Below are positions 35,900 to 50,000 of a DNA stretch of 64,000 nt, in pieces. The notes beneath the pieces were generated by a model. The model was not told the DNA's origin and ran no database searches. It worked only from the letters and a program-made list of their open reading frames with translations. The position numbers were made by a program, and so were the translations under genes. Every line of letters starts with the position of its first letter. Position 1 is the first letter of the stretch. This DNA comes from Linyphia triangularis (Eukaryota > Arthropoda > Arachnida > Araneae > Linyphiidae): positions 25,471,933-25,535,932 of the forward strand of contig OZ021724.1 in the NCBI GenBank assembly GCA_963978545.1, read 5' to 3'.

Positions 35900-38800
35900 A
35901 AGATCTTAAAATGCGAAATTTACCGTACGATTAACTTGGGGAAAATTGAAAATGAAAAAGTTTGAAACTGGACTTTTTCGGACCAACTTTTGATCCACTT
36001 CTTATTTTGTGAGTGATAAAAAATTGGAATAGGAGATTTTCCTATTAAATTAGCTTCAAATTCACTAAAGGAAAAAATTGTGAAATTTTTTGTTTTTTGA
36101 TAATAATTCAGTGAATATCGACCCCATGTATTTTTAAAGGGAGAATTGTCTTTTCAAGAAATAGGCTAATAAGCTATAAAATTGTAATTTTGTGTTGGAA
36201 ATATGTTTTATAATCATTCTTGTTCAACTTTAAATAAAAAAAAAAATTAAAAAAAATTCTAAAACTTAAAAATTCGATTTTACGAAAATCGTGAACATTT
36301 TTCAGGTTTCAGTGTAATTGAAAGGAAACTTTCATTTTAGTGAATGGTTCCAAATTTTGTTTAAATATTCAAAAACACTTTATAAATTAAACTAAGGTCA
36401 AAATTTGGCCAAAAATTAATTTTTGAATAGGTATATAACAAAGTGAAATTTTGAAACGAAAGCGCTCAGAAACTTTTTAGGCCGGTATTTTTTTATTCTG
36501 CAGTACTTCGATTTTGAGTGCTAAAATACCATTTTATAAGCAAACTGATGATCAGAATAAAATCTGGTGATGATTTTTATTATCCTAGGCAACAAATTAG
36601 GCTTAAATTTTGAAAGTTGAGGGTTTGAAATGTGCTTAGATTTGACATAGCAAATTTACTTTCGAAGGGATATGCAAGCTTTTTTTTGCAATAATGGGAT
36701 TTTGTGAAGTAATATTTCACTTTAATGACGATTTGATTGTGGAAATCGATTCGGTAGATGATTTCTATTACCCTAGTTGCAAAAAGATTGTAAAATTTCA
36801 AAGATCTTAAAATGCGAAATTTACCGTACGATTAACTTGGGGAAAATTGAAAATGAAAAAGTTTAAAACTGCACTTTTTGGGACCAACTTTTGATCCACT
36901 TCTTATTTTGTGAGTGATAAAAAATTGGAATAGGAGATTCTCCTATTAAATAAACTTCAAATTCACTAAAGGAAAAAATTGTGAAATTTTTTGTTTTTTG
37001 ATAATAATTCAGTGAATATCGACCCCATGTACTTTTAAAGGGAGAATTGTCTTTTCAAGAAATTGGCTAATAAGCTATAAAATTGTAATTTTGTGTTGGA
37101 AATATGTTTTATAATCATTCTTGTTCAACTTTAAATAAAATTAAAAAAAAATAAAAAAATTCTAAAACTTAAAAATTCGATTTTACGAAAATCGTGAACA
37201 TTTTTCAGGTTTCAGTGTAATTGAAAGGAAACTTTCATTTTGGTGAATAGTTCCAAATTTTGTTATATATTCAAAAACACTTTATAAATTAAACTAAGTT
37301 CAAAATTTGGCCAAAAATCCATTTTTGAATAGGTACATAACAAGGTGAAATTTTGAAACGAAAGCGCTCAGAAACTGTTTTTAAGCCGGTATATTTTAAT
37401 CTGCAGTACTTCGATTTTGAGTGCTAAAATACCATTTTATAAGCAAACTGATGATCAGAATAAAACTGGTGATGATTTTTACTATCCTAGGCAACAAATT
37501 AGGCTTAAATTTTGAAAATTGAGGGTTTGAAATGTGCTTAGATTTGACATAGCAAATTTACTTTCGAAGGAATATGCAAGCTTTTTTTTGCAATAATGGG
37601 ATTTTGTGAAGTAATATTTCACTTTAATGATGATTTGATTGTGGAAATCGATTCAGAAGATGATTTCTATTACCCTAGTTGCAAAGAGATTGTAAAATTT
37701 CCAAGATCTTAAAATGCGAAATTTACCGTACGATTAACTTGGGGAAAATTGAAAATGAAAAAGTTTGAAACTGCACTTTTTGGGGCCAACTTTTGATCCA
37801 TTTCTTATTTTGTGAGTGATAAAAAATTGGAATAGGAGATTCTCCTATTAAATAAGCTTCAAATTCACAAAAGTAAAAAATTGTGAAAATTTTTGTTTGT
37901 TGATAATAATTCAGTGAATATCGACCCCATGTATTTTTAAAGGGAGAATTGTCTTTTCAAGAAATATGCTCATAAGCTATAAAATTGTAATTTTGTGTTG
38001 GAAATATGTTTTATAATCATTCTTGTTCAACTTTAAATAAAATTAAAAAAAAAATTCTAAAACTTAAAAATTCGATTTTACGAAAATCGTGAACATTTTT
38101 CAGGTTTCAGTGTAATTGAAAGGAAACTTTCATTTTAGTGAATGGTTCCAAATTTTGTTTAAATATTCATAAACACTTTATAAATTAAACTAAGGTAAAA
38201 ATTTGGCCAAAAATTAATTTTTGAATAGGTACATAACAAGTTGAAATTTTGAAACGAAAGCGCTCAGAAACTGTTTTTAGACCGGTATTTTTTAATCTGC
38301 AGTACTTCGATTTTGAGTGCTAAAATATCATTTTATAAGCAAACTGATGATCAGAATAAAATCTGGTGATGATTTTTATTATCCTAGGCAACAAATTAGG
38401 CTTAAATTTTGAAAATTGAGGGTTTGAAATGTGCTTAGATTTGACATAGCAAATTTACTTTCGAAGGGATATGCTAGCTTTTTTTTGCAATAAAGGGATT
38501 TTGTGAAGTAATATTTCACTTTAATGACGATTTGATTGTGGAAATCGATTCGGTAGATGATTTCTATTACCCTAGTTGCAAAAAGATTGTAAAATTTCAA
38601 AGATCTTAAAATGCGAAATTTACCGTACGATTAACTTGGGGAAAATTGAAAATGAAAAAGTTTGAAACTGGACTTTTTCGGACCAACTTTTGATCCACTT
38701 CTTATTTTGTGAGTGATAAAAAATTGGAATAGGAGATTTTCCTATTAAATTAGCTTCAAATTCACTAAAGGAAAAAATTGTGAAATTTTTTGTTTTTTGA

Positions 38801-39500
38801 TAATAATTCAGTGAATATCGACCCCATGTATTTTTAAAGGGAGAATTGTCTTTTCAAGAAATTGGCTAATAAGCTATAAAATTGTAATTTTGTGTTGGAA
38901 ATATGTTTTATAATCATTCTTGTTCAACTTTAAATAAAAAAAAATAAAAAAAAAATTCTAAAACTTAAAAATTCGATTTTACGAAAATCGTGAACATTTT
39001 TCAGGTTTCAGTGTAATTGAAAGGAAACTTTCATTTTGGTGAATGGTTCCAAATTTTGTTTAAATATTCAAAAACACTTTATAAATTAAACTAAGGTCAA
39101 AATTTGGCCAAAAATCCATTTTTGAATAGGTACATAACAAGTTGAAATTTTGAAACGAAAGCGCTCAGAAACTGTTTTTAAGCCGGTATTTTTTAATCTG
39201 CAGTACTTCGATTTTGAGTGCTAAAATACCATTTTATAAGCAAACTGATGATCAGAATAAAATCTGGTGATGATTTTTATTATCCTAGGCAACAAATTAG
39301 GCTTAAATTTTGAAAATTGAGGGTTTGAAATGTGCTTAGATTTGACATAGCAAATTTACTTTCGAAGGGATATGCAAGCTTTTTTTTGCAATAATGGGAT
39401 TTTGTGAAGTAATATTTCACTTTAATGACGATTTGATTGTGGAAATCGATTCGGAAGATGATTTCTATTACCCTAGTTGCAAAAAGATTGTAAAATTTCC
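35900..39500 (+). repeat. Satellite monomers 41-44, with left-type island
   Basis: Copies start at 35900, 36801, 37703 and 38600. Copy 41 is right-domain type, with AAATAGGCT and a composite oligo-A tract near 36236-36256. Copy 42 in its second half carries GGTATATTTTAATCTGC, AAAACTGGTG, TTTTTACTATCC, TGATGATTTG, ATTCAGAAG and GCAAAGAG, a combination otherwise confined to the first 19 kb. Copy 43 starts with TGGGGCCAAC (otherwise only in copy 1) and CACAAAAGTAAAA (otherwise only in copy 29). Copy 44 returns to GGACTTTTTCGGACC. Copies 41 and 43 end TTTCAAAGATC. Confidence 0.94.
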
Positions 39501-42500
39501 AAGATCTTAAAATGCGAAATTTACCGTACGATTAACTTGGGGAAAATTGAAAATGAAAAAGTTTGAAACTGCACTTTTTGGGACCAACTTTTGATCCACT
39601 TCTTATTTTGTGAGTGATAAAAAATTGGAATAGGAGATTCTCCTATTAAATAAGCTTCAAATTCACTAAAGGAAAAAATTGTGAAAATTATTGTTTTTTG
39701 ATAATAATTCAGTGAATATCGACCCCATGTATTTTTAAAGGGAGAATTGTCTTTTCAAGAAATTGGCTAATAAGCTATAAAATTGTAATTTTGTGTTGGA
39801 AATATGTTTTATAATCATTCTTGTTCAACTTTAAATAAAAAAAAATAAAAAAAAAATTCTAAAACTTAAAAATTCGATTTTACGAAAATCGTGAACATTT
39901 TTCAGGTTTCAGTGTAATTGAAAGGAAACTTTCATTTTAGTGAATGGTTCCAAATTTTGTTATATATTTAAAAACACTTTATAAATTAAACTAAGGTCAA
40001 AATTTGGCCAAAAATTAATTTTTGAATAGGTATATAGCAAAGTGAAATTTTGAAACGAAAGCGCTCAGAAACTTTTTAGGCCGGTATTTTTTTATTCTGC
40101 AGTACTTCGATTTTGAGTGCTAAAATATCATTTTATAAGCAAACTGATGATCAGAATAAAATCTGGTGATGATTTTTATTATCCTAGGCAACAAATTAGG
40201 CTTAAATTTTGAAAATTGAGGGTTTGAAATGTGCTTAGATTTGACATAGCAAATTTACTTTCGAAGGGATATGCAAGCTTTTTTTTGCAATAATGGGATT
40301 TTGTGAAGTAATATTTCACTTTAATGACGATTTGATTGTGGAAATCGATTCGGAAGATGATTTCTATTACCCTAGTTGCAAAAAGACTGTAAAATTTCCA
40401 AGATCTTAAAATGCGAAATTTACCGTACGATTAACTTGGGGAAAATTGAAAATGAAAAAGTTTGAAACTGCACTTTTTGGGACCAACTTTTGATCCACTT
40501 CTTATTTTGTGAGTGATAAAAAATTGGAATAGGAGATTCTCCTATTAAATAAGCTTCAAATTCACTAAAGGAAAAAATTGTGAAAATTATTGTTTTTTGA
40601 TAATAATTCAGTGAATATCGACCCCATGTATTTTTAAAGGGAGAATTGTCTTTTCAAGAAATTGGCTAATAAGCTATAAAATTGTAATTTTGTGTTGGAA
40701 ATATGTTTTATAATCATTCTTGTTCAACATTAAATAAAAAAAATAAAAAAAATTCTAAAACTTAAAAATTCGATTTTACGAAAATCGTGAACATTTTTCA
40801 GGTTTCAGTGTAATTGAAAGGAAACTTTCATTTTGGTGAATGGTTCCAAATTTTGTTTAAATATTCAAAAACACTTTATAAATTAAACTAAGGTCAAAAT
40901 TTGGCCAAAAATCCATTTTTGAATAGGTACATAACAAGGTGAAATTTTGAAACGAAAGCGCTCAGAAACTGTTTTTAAGCCGGTATTTTCTAATCTGCAG
41001 TACTTCGATTTTGAGTGCTAAAATACCATTTTATAAGCAAACTGATGATCAGAATAAAATCTGGTGATGATTTTTATTATCCTAGGCAAAAAATTAGGCT
41101 TAAATTTTGAAAATTGAGGATTTGAAATGTGCTTAGATTTGACATAGCAAATTTACTTTCGAAGGGATATGCAAGCTTTTTTTTGCAATAATGAGATTTT
41201 GTGAAGTAATATTTCACTTTAATGACGATTTGATTGTGGAAATCGATTCGGTAGATTATTTCTATTACCCTTGATGCAAAAAGATTGTAAAATTTCCAAG
41301 ATCTTAAAATGCGAAATTTACCGTACGATTAACTTGGGGAAAATTGAAAATGAAAAAGTTTGAAACTGCACTTTTTGGGACCACCTTTTGATCCACTTCT
41401 TATTTTGTGAGTGATAAAAAATTGGAATAGGAGATTTTCCTATTAAATTAGCTTCAAATTCACTAAAGGAAAAAATTGTGAAATTTTTTGTTTTTTGATA
41501 ATAATTCAGTGAATATCGACCCCATGTATTTTTAAAGGGAGAATTGTCTTTTCAAGAAATTGGCTAATAAGCTATAAAATTGTAATTTTGTGTTGGAAAT
41601 ATGTTTTATAATCATTCTTGTTCAACCTTAAATGAAAAAAATAAAAAAAATTCTAAAACTTAAAAATTCGATTTTACGAAAATCGTGAACATTTTTCAGG
41701 TTTCAGTGTAATTGAAAGGAAACTTTCATTTTGGTGAATGGTTCCAAATTTTGTTTAAATATTCAAAAACACTTTATAAATTAAACTAAGGTCAAAATTT
41801 GGCCAAAAATTAATTTTTGAACAGGTATATAGCAAAGTGAAATTTTGAAACGAAAGCGCTCAGAAACTTTTTAGGCCGGTATTTTTTTAATCTGCAGTAC
41901 TTCGATTTTGAGTGCTAAAATACCATTTTATAAGCAAACTGATGATCAGAATAAAATCTGGTGATGATTTTTATTATCCTAGGCAACAAATTAGGCTTAA
42001 ATTTTGAAAATTGAGGGTTTGAAATGTGCTTAGATTTGACATAGCAAATTTACTTTCGAAGGAATATGCAAGCTTTTTTTTGCAATAATGGGATTTTGTG
42101 AAGTAATATTTCACTTTAATGACGATTTGATTGTGGAAATCGATTCGGAAGATGATTTCTATTACCGTAGTTGCAAAAAGATTGTAAAATTTCCAAGAAC
42201 TTAAAATGCGAAATTTACCGTACGATTAACTTGGGGAAAATTGAAAATGAAAAAGTTTGAAACTGGACTTTTTTGGACCAACTTTTGATCCACTTCTTAT
42301 TTTGTGAGTGATAAAAAATTGGAATAGGAGATTCTCCTATTAAATTAGCTTCAAATTCAGTAAAGGAAAAAATTGTGAAAATTTTTGTTTTTTGATAATA
42401 ATTCAGTGAATATCGACCCCATGTATTTTTAAAGGGAGAATTGTCTTTTCAAGAAATTGGCTATTAAGCTATAAAATTGGAATTTTGTGTTGGAAATATG

Positions 42501-43094
42501 TTTTATAATTATTCTTGTTCAACTTTAAATAAAAAAAAAATAAAAAAAAATTCTAAAACTTAAAAATTCGATTTTACGAAAATCGTGAACATTTTTCAGG
42601 ATTCAGTGTAATTGAAAGGAAACTTTCATTTTGGTGAATGGTTCCAAATTTTGTTTAAATATTCAAAAACACTTTATAAATTAAACTAAGGTCAAAATTT
42701 GGCCAAAAATTAATTTTTGAACAGGTATATAGCAAAGTGAAATTTTGAAACGAAAGCGCTCATAAACTTTTTAGGCCGGTATTTTTTTATTCTGCAGTAC
42801 TTCGATTTTGAGTGCTAAAATACCATTTTATAAGCAAACTGATGATCAGAATAAAATCTGGTGATGATTTTTATTATCCTAGGCAACAAATTAGGCTTAA
42901 ATTTTGAAAATTGAGGGTTTGAAATGTGCTTAGATTTGACATAGCAAATTTACTTTCGAAGGGATATGCAAGCTTTTTTTTGCAATAATGGGATTTTGTG
43001 AAGTAATATTTCACTTTAATGACGATTTGATTGTGGAAATCGATTCGGAAGATGATTTCTATTACCCTAGTTGCAAAAAGATTGTAAAATTTCC
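39501..43094 (+). repeat. Satellite monomers 45-48
   Basis: Copies start at 39501, 40400, 41298 and 42195. Copy 45 has TATATTTAAAAAC near 39963 and ends AAAAGACTG. Copy 46 has GGCAAAAAATTAGG near 41086 and ends CCCTTGATGC. Copy 47 has CAACCTTAAATGAAAAAA near 41624 and introduces GAACAGGTATATAGC. Copy 48 begins AAGAACTT (AGATCT lost) with GGACTTTTTTGGACC, ATTCAGTAAAGG and GCTATTAAGC, and has AGGATTCAG and GCTCATAAAC in its second half. The AAGAACTT start recurs in copies 58 and 64. Confidence 0.94.
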
Positions 43095-46000
43095 AAGATC
43101 TTAAAATGCGAAATTTACCGTACGATTAACTTGGGGAAAATTGAAAATGAAAAAGTTTGAAACTGCACTTTTTGGGACCAACTTTTGATCCACTTCTTAT
43201 TTTGTGAGTGATAAAAAATTGGAATAGGAGATTCTCCTATTAAATAAGCTTCAAATTCACTAAAGGAAAAAATTGTGAAAATTATTGTTTTTTGATAATA
43301 ATTCAGTGAATATCGACCCCATGTATTTTTAAAGGGAGAATTGTCTTTTCAAGAAATTGGCTAATAAGCTATAAAATTGTAATTTTGTGTTGGAAATATG
43401 TTTTATAATCATTCTTGTTCAACATTAAATAAAAAAAATAAAAAAAATTCTAAAACTTAAAAATTCGATTTTACGAAAATCGTGAACATTTTTCAGGTTT
43501 CAGTGTAATTGAAAGGAAACTTTCATTTTGGTGAATGGTTCCAAATTTTGTTTAAATATTCAAAAACACTTTATAAATTAAACTAAGGTCAAAATTTGGC
43601 CAAAAATCCATTTTTGAATAGGTACATAACAAGTTGAAATTTTGAAACGAAAGCGCTCAGAAACTGTTTTTAAGCCGGTATTTTTTAATCTGCAGTACTT
43701 CGATTTTGAGTGCTAAAATACCATTTTATAAGCAAACTGATGATCAGAATAAAATCTGGTGATGATTTTTATTATCCTAGGTAACAAATTAGGCTTAAAT
43801 TTTGAAAATTGAGGGTTTGAAATGTGCTTAGATTTGACATAGCAAATTTACTTTCGAAGGAATATGCAAGCTTTTTTTTGCAATAATGGGATTTTGTGAA
43901 GTAATATTTCACTTTAATGACGATTTGATTGTGGAAATCGATTCGGAAGATGATTTCTATTACCGTAGTTGCAAAAAGATTGTAAAATTTCCAAGATCTT
44001 AAAATGCGAAATTTACCGTACGATTAACTTGGGGAAAATTGAAAATGAAAAAGTTTGAAACTGGACTTTTTCGGACCAACTTTTGATCCACTTCTTATTT
44101 TGTGAGTGATAAAAAATTGGAATAGGAGATTTTCCTATTAAATTAGCTTCAAATTCACTAAAGGAAAAAATTGTGAAATTTTTTGTTTTTTGATAATAAT
44201 TCAGTGAAAATCGACCCCATGTATTTTTAAAGGGAGAATTGTCTTTTCAAGAAATAGGCTAATAAGCTATAAAATTGTAATTTTGTGTTGGAAATATGTT
44301 TTATAATCATTCTTGTTCAACTTTAAATAAAAAAAAATAAAAAAAAAATTCTAAAACTTAAAAATTCGATTTTACGAAAATCGTGAACATTTTTCAGGTT
44401 TCAGTGTAATTGAAAGGAAACTTTCATTTTGGTGAATGGTTCCAAATTTTGTTATATATTCAAAAACACTTTATAAATTAAACTAAGTTCAAAATTTGGC
44501 CAAAAATCCATTTTTGAATAGGTACATAACAAGTTGAAATTTTGAAACGAAAGCGCTCAGAAACTGTTTTTAAGCCGGTATTTTTTAATGTGCAGTACTT
44601 CGATTTTGAGTGCTAAAATACCATTTTATAAGCAAACTGATGATCAGAATAAAATCTGGTGATGATTTTTATTATCCTAGGCAACAAATTAGGCTTAAAT
44701 TTTGAAAATTGAGGGTTTGAAATGTGCTTAGATTTGACATAGCAAATTTACTTTCGAAGGGATATGCAAGCTTTTTTTTGCAATAATGGGATTTTGTGAA
44801 GTAATATTTCACTTTAATGACGATTTGATTGTGGAAATCGATTCGGAAGATGATTTCTATTACCCTAGTTGCAAAAAGATTGTAAAATTTCCAAGATCTT
44901 AAAATGCGAAATTTACCGTACGATTAACTTGGGGAAAATTGAAAATGAAAAAGTTTGAAACTGCACTTTTTGGGACCAACTTTTGATCCACTTCTTATTT
45001 TGTGAGTGATAAAAAATTGGAATAGGAGATTCTCCTATTAAATAAGCTTCAAATTCACTAAAGGAAAAAATTGTGAAAATTATTGTTTTTTGATAATAAT
45101 TCAGTGAATATCGACCCCATGTATTTTTAAAGGGAGAATTGTCTTTTCAAGAAATTGGCTAATAAGCTATAAAATTGTAATTTTGTGTTGGAAATATGTT
45201 TTATAATCATTCTTGTTCAACATTAAATAAAAAAAATTCTAAAACTTAAAAATTCGATTTTACGAAAATCGTGAACATTTTTCAGGTTTCAGTGTAATTG
45301 AAAGGAAACTTTCATTTTGGTGAATGGTTCCAAATTTTGTTTAAATATTCAAAAACACTTTATAAATTAAACTAAGGTCAAAATTTGGCCAAAAATCCAT
45401 TTTTGAATAGGTACATAACAAGTTGAAATTTTGAAACGAAAGCGCTCAGAAACTGTTTTTAAGCCGGTATTTTTTAATCTGCAGTACTTCGATTTTGAGT
45501 GCTAAAATACCATTTTATAAGCAAACTGATGATCAGAATAAAATCTGGTAATGATTTTTATTATCCTAGGTAACAAATTAGGCTTAAATTTTGAAAATTG
45601 AGGGTTTGAAATGTGCTTAGATTTGACATAGCAAATTTACTTTCGAAGGAATATGAAAGCTTTTTTTTGCAATAATGGGATTTTGTGAAGTAATATTTCA
45701 CTTTAATGACGATTTGATAGTGGAAATCGATTCGGAAGATGATTTCTATTACCGTAGTTGCAAAAAGATTGTAAAATTTCCAAGATCTTAAAATGCGAAA
45801 TTTACCGTACGATTAACTTGGGGAAAATTGAAAATGAAAAAGTTTGAAACTGGACTTTTTCGGACCAACTTTTGATCCACTTCTTATTTTGTGAGTGATA
45901 AAAAATTGGAATAGGAGATTTTCCTATTAAATTAGCTTCAAATTCACTAAAGGAAAAAATTGTGAAATTTTTTGTTTTTTGATAATAATTCAGTGAATAT

Positions 46001-46670
46001 CGACCCCATGTATTTTTAAAGGGAGAATTGTCTTTTCAAGAAATTGGCTAATAAGCTATAAAATTGTAATTTTGTGTTGGAAATATGTTTTATAATCATT
46101 CTTGTTCAACATTAAATAAAAAAAATTCTAAAACTTAAAAATTCGATTTTACGAAAATCGTGAACATTTTTCAGGTTTCAGTGTAATTGAAAGGAAACTT
46201 TCATTTTGGTGAATGGTTCCAAATTTTGTTTAAATATTCAAAAACACTTTATAAATTAAACTAAGGTCAAAATTTGGCCAAAAATCCATTTTTGAATAGG
46301 TACATAACAAGTTGAAATTTTGAAACGAAAGCGCTCAGAAACTGTTTTTAAGCCGGTATTTTTTAATCTGCAGTACTTCGATTTTGAGTGCTAAAATACC
46401 ATTTTATAAGCAAACTGATGATCAGAATAAAATCTGGTAATGATTTTTATTATCCTAGGTAACAAATTAGGCTTAAATTTTGAAAATTGAGGGTTTGAAA
46501 TGTGCTTAGATTTGACATAGCAAATTTACTTTCGAAGGAATATGAAAGCTTTTTTTTGCAATAATGGGATTTTGTGAAGTAATATTTCACTTTAATGACG
46601 ATTTGATAGTGGAAATCGATTCGGAAGATGATTTCTATTACCGTAGTTGCAAAAAGATTGTAAAATTTCC
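43095..46670 (+). repeat. Satellite monomers 49-52
   Basis: Copies start at 43095, 43993, 44893 and 45782. Copies 49 and 50 correspond to copies 38 and 39 at an offset of about 9894 bp (11 monomers). Copies 51 and 52 are both 889 bp because their oligo-A tract is a single eight-A run; both have GATTTGATAGTGG (near 45714 and 46603) and ATATGAAAGC. They belong to a segment that repeats at offset 889 with no visible difference over 1044 bp. Confidence 0.95.
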
Positions 46671-47015
46671 AAGATCTTAAAATGCGAAATTTACCGTACG
46701 ATTAACTTGGGGAAAATTGAAAATGAAAAAGTTTGAAACTGGACTTTTTCGGACCAACTTTTGATCCACTTCTTATTTTGTGAGTGATAAAAAATTGGAA
46801 TAGGAGATTTTCCTATTAAATTAGCTTCAAATTCACTAAAGGAAAAAATTGTGAAATTTTTTGTTTTTTGATAATAATTCAGTGAATATCGACCCCATGT
46901 ATTTTTAAAGGGAGAATTGTCTTTTCAAGAAATTGGCTAATAAGCTATAAAATTGTAATTTTGTGTTGGAAATATGTTTTATAATCATTCTTGTTCAACA
47001 TTAAATAAAAAAAAT
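45083..47015 (+). repeat. Recent tandem duplication, offset 889 bp
   Basis: 45083-46126 and 45972-47015 match over 1044 bases by eye, with the shortened oligo-A tract and the private GATTTGATAGTGG and ATATGAAAGC. The match ends inside the oligo-A tract of copy 53, where the second A-run begins. Shared rare length and rare substitutions make independent origin very unlikely. Confidence 0.85.
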
Positions 47016-50000
47016 AAAAAAAATTCTAAAACTTAAAAATTCGATTTTACGAAAATCGTGAACATTTTTCAGGTTTCAGTGTAATTGAAAGGAAACTTTC
47101 ATTTTGGTGAATGGTTCCAAATTTTGTTTAAATATTCAAAAACACTTTATAAATTAAACTAAGGTCAAAATTTGGCCAAAAATCCATTTTTGAATAGGTA
47201 CATAACAAGTTGAAATTTTGAAACGAAAGCGCTCAGAAACTGTTTTTAAGCCGGTATTTTTTAATCTGCAGTACTTCGATTTTGAGTGCTAAAATACCAT
47301 TTTATAAGCAAACTGATGATCAGAATAAAATCTGGTGATGATTTTTATTATCCTAGGCAACAAATTAGGCTTAAATTTTGAAAATTGAGGGTTTGAAATG
47401 TGCTTAGATTTGACATAGCAAATTTACTTTCGAAGGAATATGCAAGCTTTTTTTTGCAATAATGGGATTTTGTGAAGTAATATTTCACTTTAATGACGAT
47501 TTGATTGTGGAAATCGATTCGGAAGATGATTTCTATTACCGTAGTTGCAAAAAGATTGTAAAATTTCCAAGATCTTAAAATGCGAAATTTACCGTACGAT
47601 TAACTTGGGGAAAATTGAAAATGAAAAAGTTTGAAACTGCACTTTTTGGGACCAACTTTTGATCCACTTCTTATTTTGTGAGTGATAAAAAATTGGAATA
47701 GGAGATTCTCCTATTAAATAAGCTTCAAATTCACTAAAGGAAACAATTGTGAAAATTATTGTTTTTTGATAATAATTCAGTGAATATCGACCCCATGTAT
47801 TTTTAAAGGGAGAATTGTCTTTTCAAGAAATTGCCTAATAAGCTATAAAATTGTAATTTTGTGTTGGAAATATGTTTTATAATCATTCTTGTTCAACATT
47901 AAATAAAAAAAATAAAAAAAATTCTAAAACTTAAAAATTCGATTTTACGAAAATCGTGAACATTTTTCAGGTTTCAGTGTAATTGAAAGGAAACTTTCAT
48001 TTTGGTGAATGGTTCCAAATTTTGTTTAAATATTCAAAAACACTTTATAAATTAAACTAAGGTCAAAATTTGGCCAAAAATCCATTTTTGAATAGGTACA
48101 TAACAAGTTGAAATTTTGAAACGAAAGCGCTCAGAAACTGTTTTTAAGCCGGTATTTTTTAATCTGCAGTACTTCGATTTTGAGTGCTAAAATACCATTT
48201 TATAAGCAAACTGATGATCAGAATAAAATCTGGTAATGATTTTTATTATCCTAGGTAACAAATTAGGCTTAAATTTTGAAAATTGAGGGTTTGAAATGTG
48301 CTTAGATTTGACATAGCAAATTTACTTTCGAAGGAATATGCAAGCTTTTTTTTGCAATAATGGGATTTTGTGAAGTAATATTTCACTTTAATGACGATTT
48401 GATTGTGGAAATCGATTCGGAAGATGATTTCTATTACCGTAGTTGCAAAAAGATTGTAAAATTTCCAAGATCTTAAAATGCGAAATTTACCGTACGATTA
48501 ACTTGGGGAAAATTGAAAATGAAAAAGTTTGAAACTGGACTTTTTCGGACCAACTTTTGATCCACTTCTTATTTTGTGAGTGATAAAAAATTGGAATAGG
48601 AGATTTTCCTATTAAATTAGCTTCAAATTCACTAAAGGAAAAAATTGTGAAATTTTTTGTTTTTTGATAATAAAACAGTGAAAATCGACCCCATGTATTT
48701 TTAAAGGGAGAATTGTCTTTTCAAGAAATAGGCTAATAAGCTATAAAATTGTAATTTTGTGTTGGAAATATGTTTTATAATCATTCTTGTTCAACTTTAA
48801 ATAAAAAAAAAATAAAAAAAAAATTCTAAAACTTAAAAATTCGATTTTACGAAAATCGTGAAAATTTTTCAGGTTTCAGTGTAATTGAAAGGAAACTTTC
48901 ATTTTGGTGAATGGTTCCAAATTTTGTTATATATTCAAAAACACTTTATAAATTAAACTAAGTTCAAAATTTGGCCAAAAATCCATTTTTGAATAGGTAC
49001 ATAACAAGTTGAAATTTTGAAACGAAAGCGCTCAGAAACTGTTTTTAAGCCGGTATTTTTTAATGTGCAGTACTTCGATTTTGAGTGCTAAAATACCATT
49101 TTATAAGCAAACTGATGATCAGAATAAAATCTGGTGATGATTTTTATTATCCTAGGCAACAAATTAGGCTTAAATTTTGAAAATTGAGGGTTTGAAATGT
49201 GCTTAGATTTGACATAGCAAATTTACTTTCGAAGGAATATGAAAGCTTTTTTTTGCAATAATGGGATTTTGTGAAGTAATATTTCACTTTAATGACGATT
49301 TGATTGTGGAAATCGATTCGGAAGATGATTTCTATTACCGTAGTTGCAAAAAGATTGTAAAATTTCCAAGATCTTAAAATGCGAAATTTACCGTACGATT
49401 AACTTGGGGAAAATTGAAAATGAAAAAGTTTGAAACTGGACTTTTTCGGACCAACTTTTGATCCACTTCTTATTTTGTGAGTGATAAAAAATTGGAATAG
49501 GAGATTTTCCTATTAAATTAGCTTCAAATTCACTAAAGGAAAAAATTGTGAAATTTTTTGTTTTTTGATAATAATTCAGTGAATATCGACCCCATGTATT
49601 TTTAAAGGGAGAATTGTCTTTTCAAGAAATAGGCTAATAAGCTATAAAATTGTAATTTTGTGTTGGAAATATGTTTTATAATCATTCTTGTTCAACTTTA
49701 AATAAAAAAAAAAATTAAAAAAAATTCTAAAACTTAAAAATTCGATTTTACGAAAATCGTGAATATTTTTCAGGTTTCAGTGTAATTGAAAGGAAACTTT
49801 CATTTTAGTGAATGGTTCCAAATTTTGTTTAAATATTCAAAAACACTTTGTAAATTAAACTAAGGTCAAAATTTGGCCAAAAATTAATTTTTGAATAGGT
49901 ACATAACAAGTTGAAATTTTGAAACGAAAGCGCTCAGAAACTGTTTTTAAGCCGGTATTTTTTAATCTGCAGTACTTCGATTTTGAGTGCTAAAATACCA

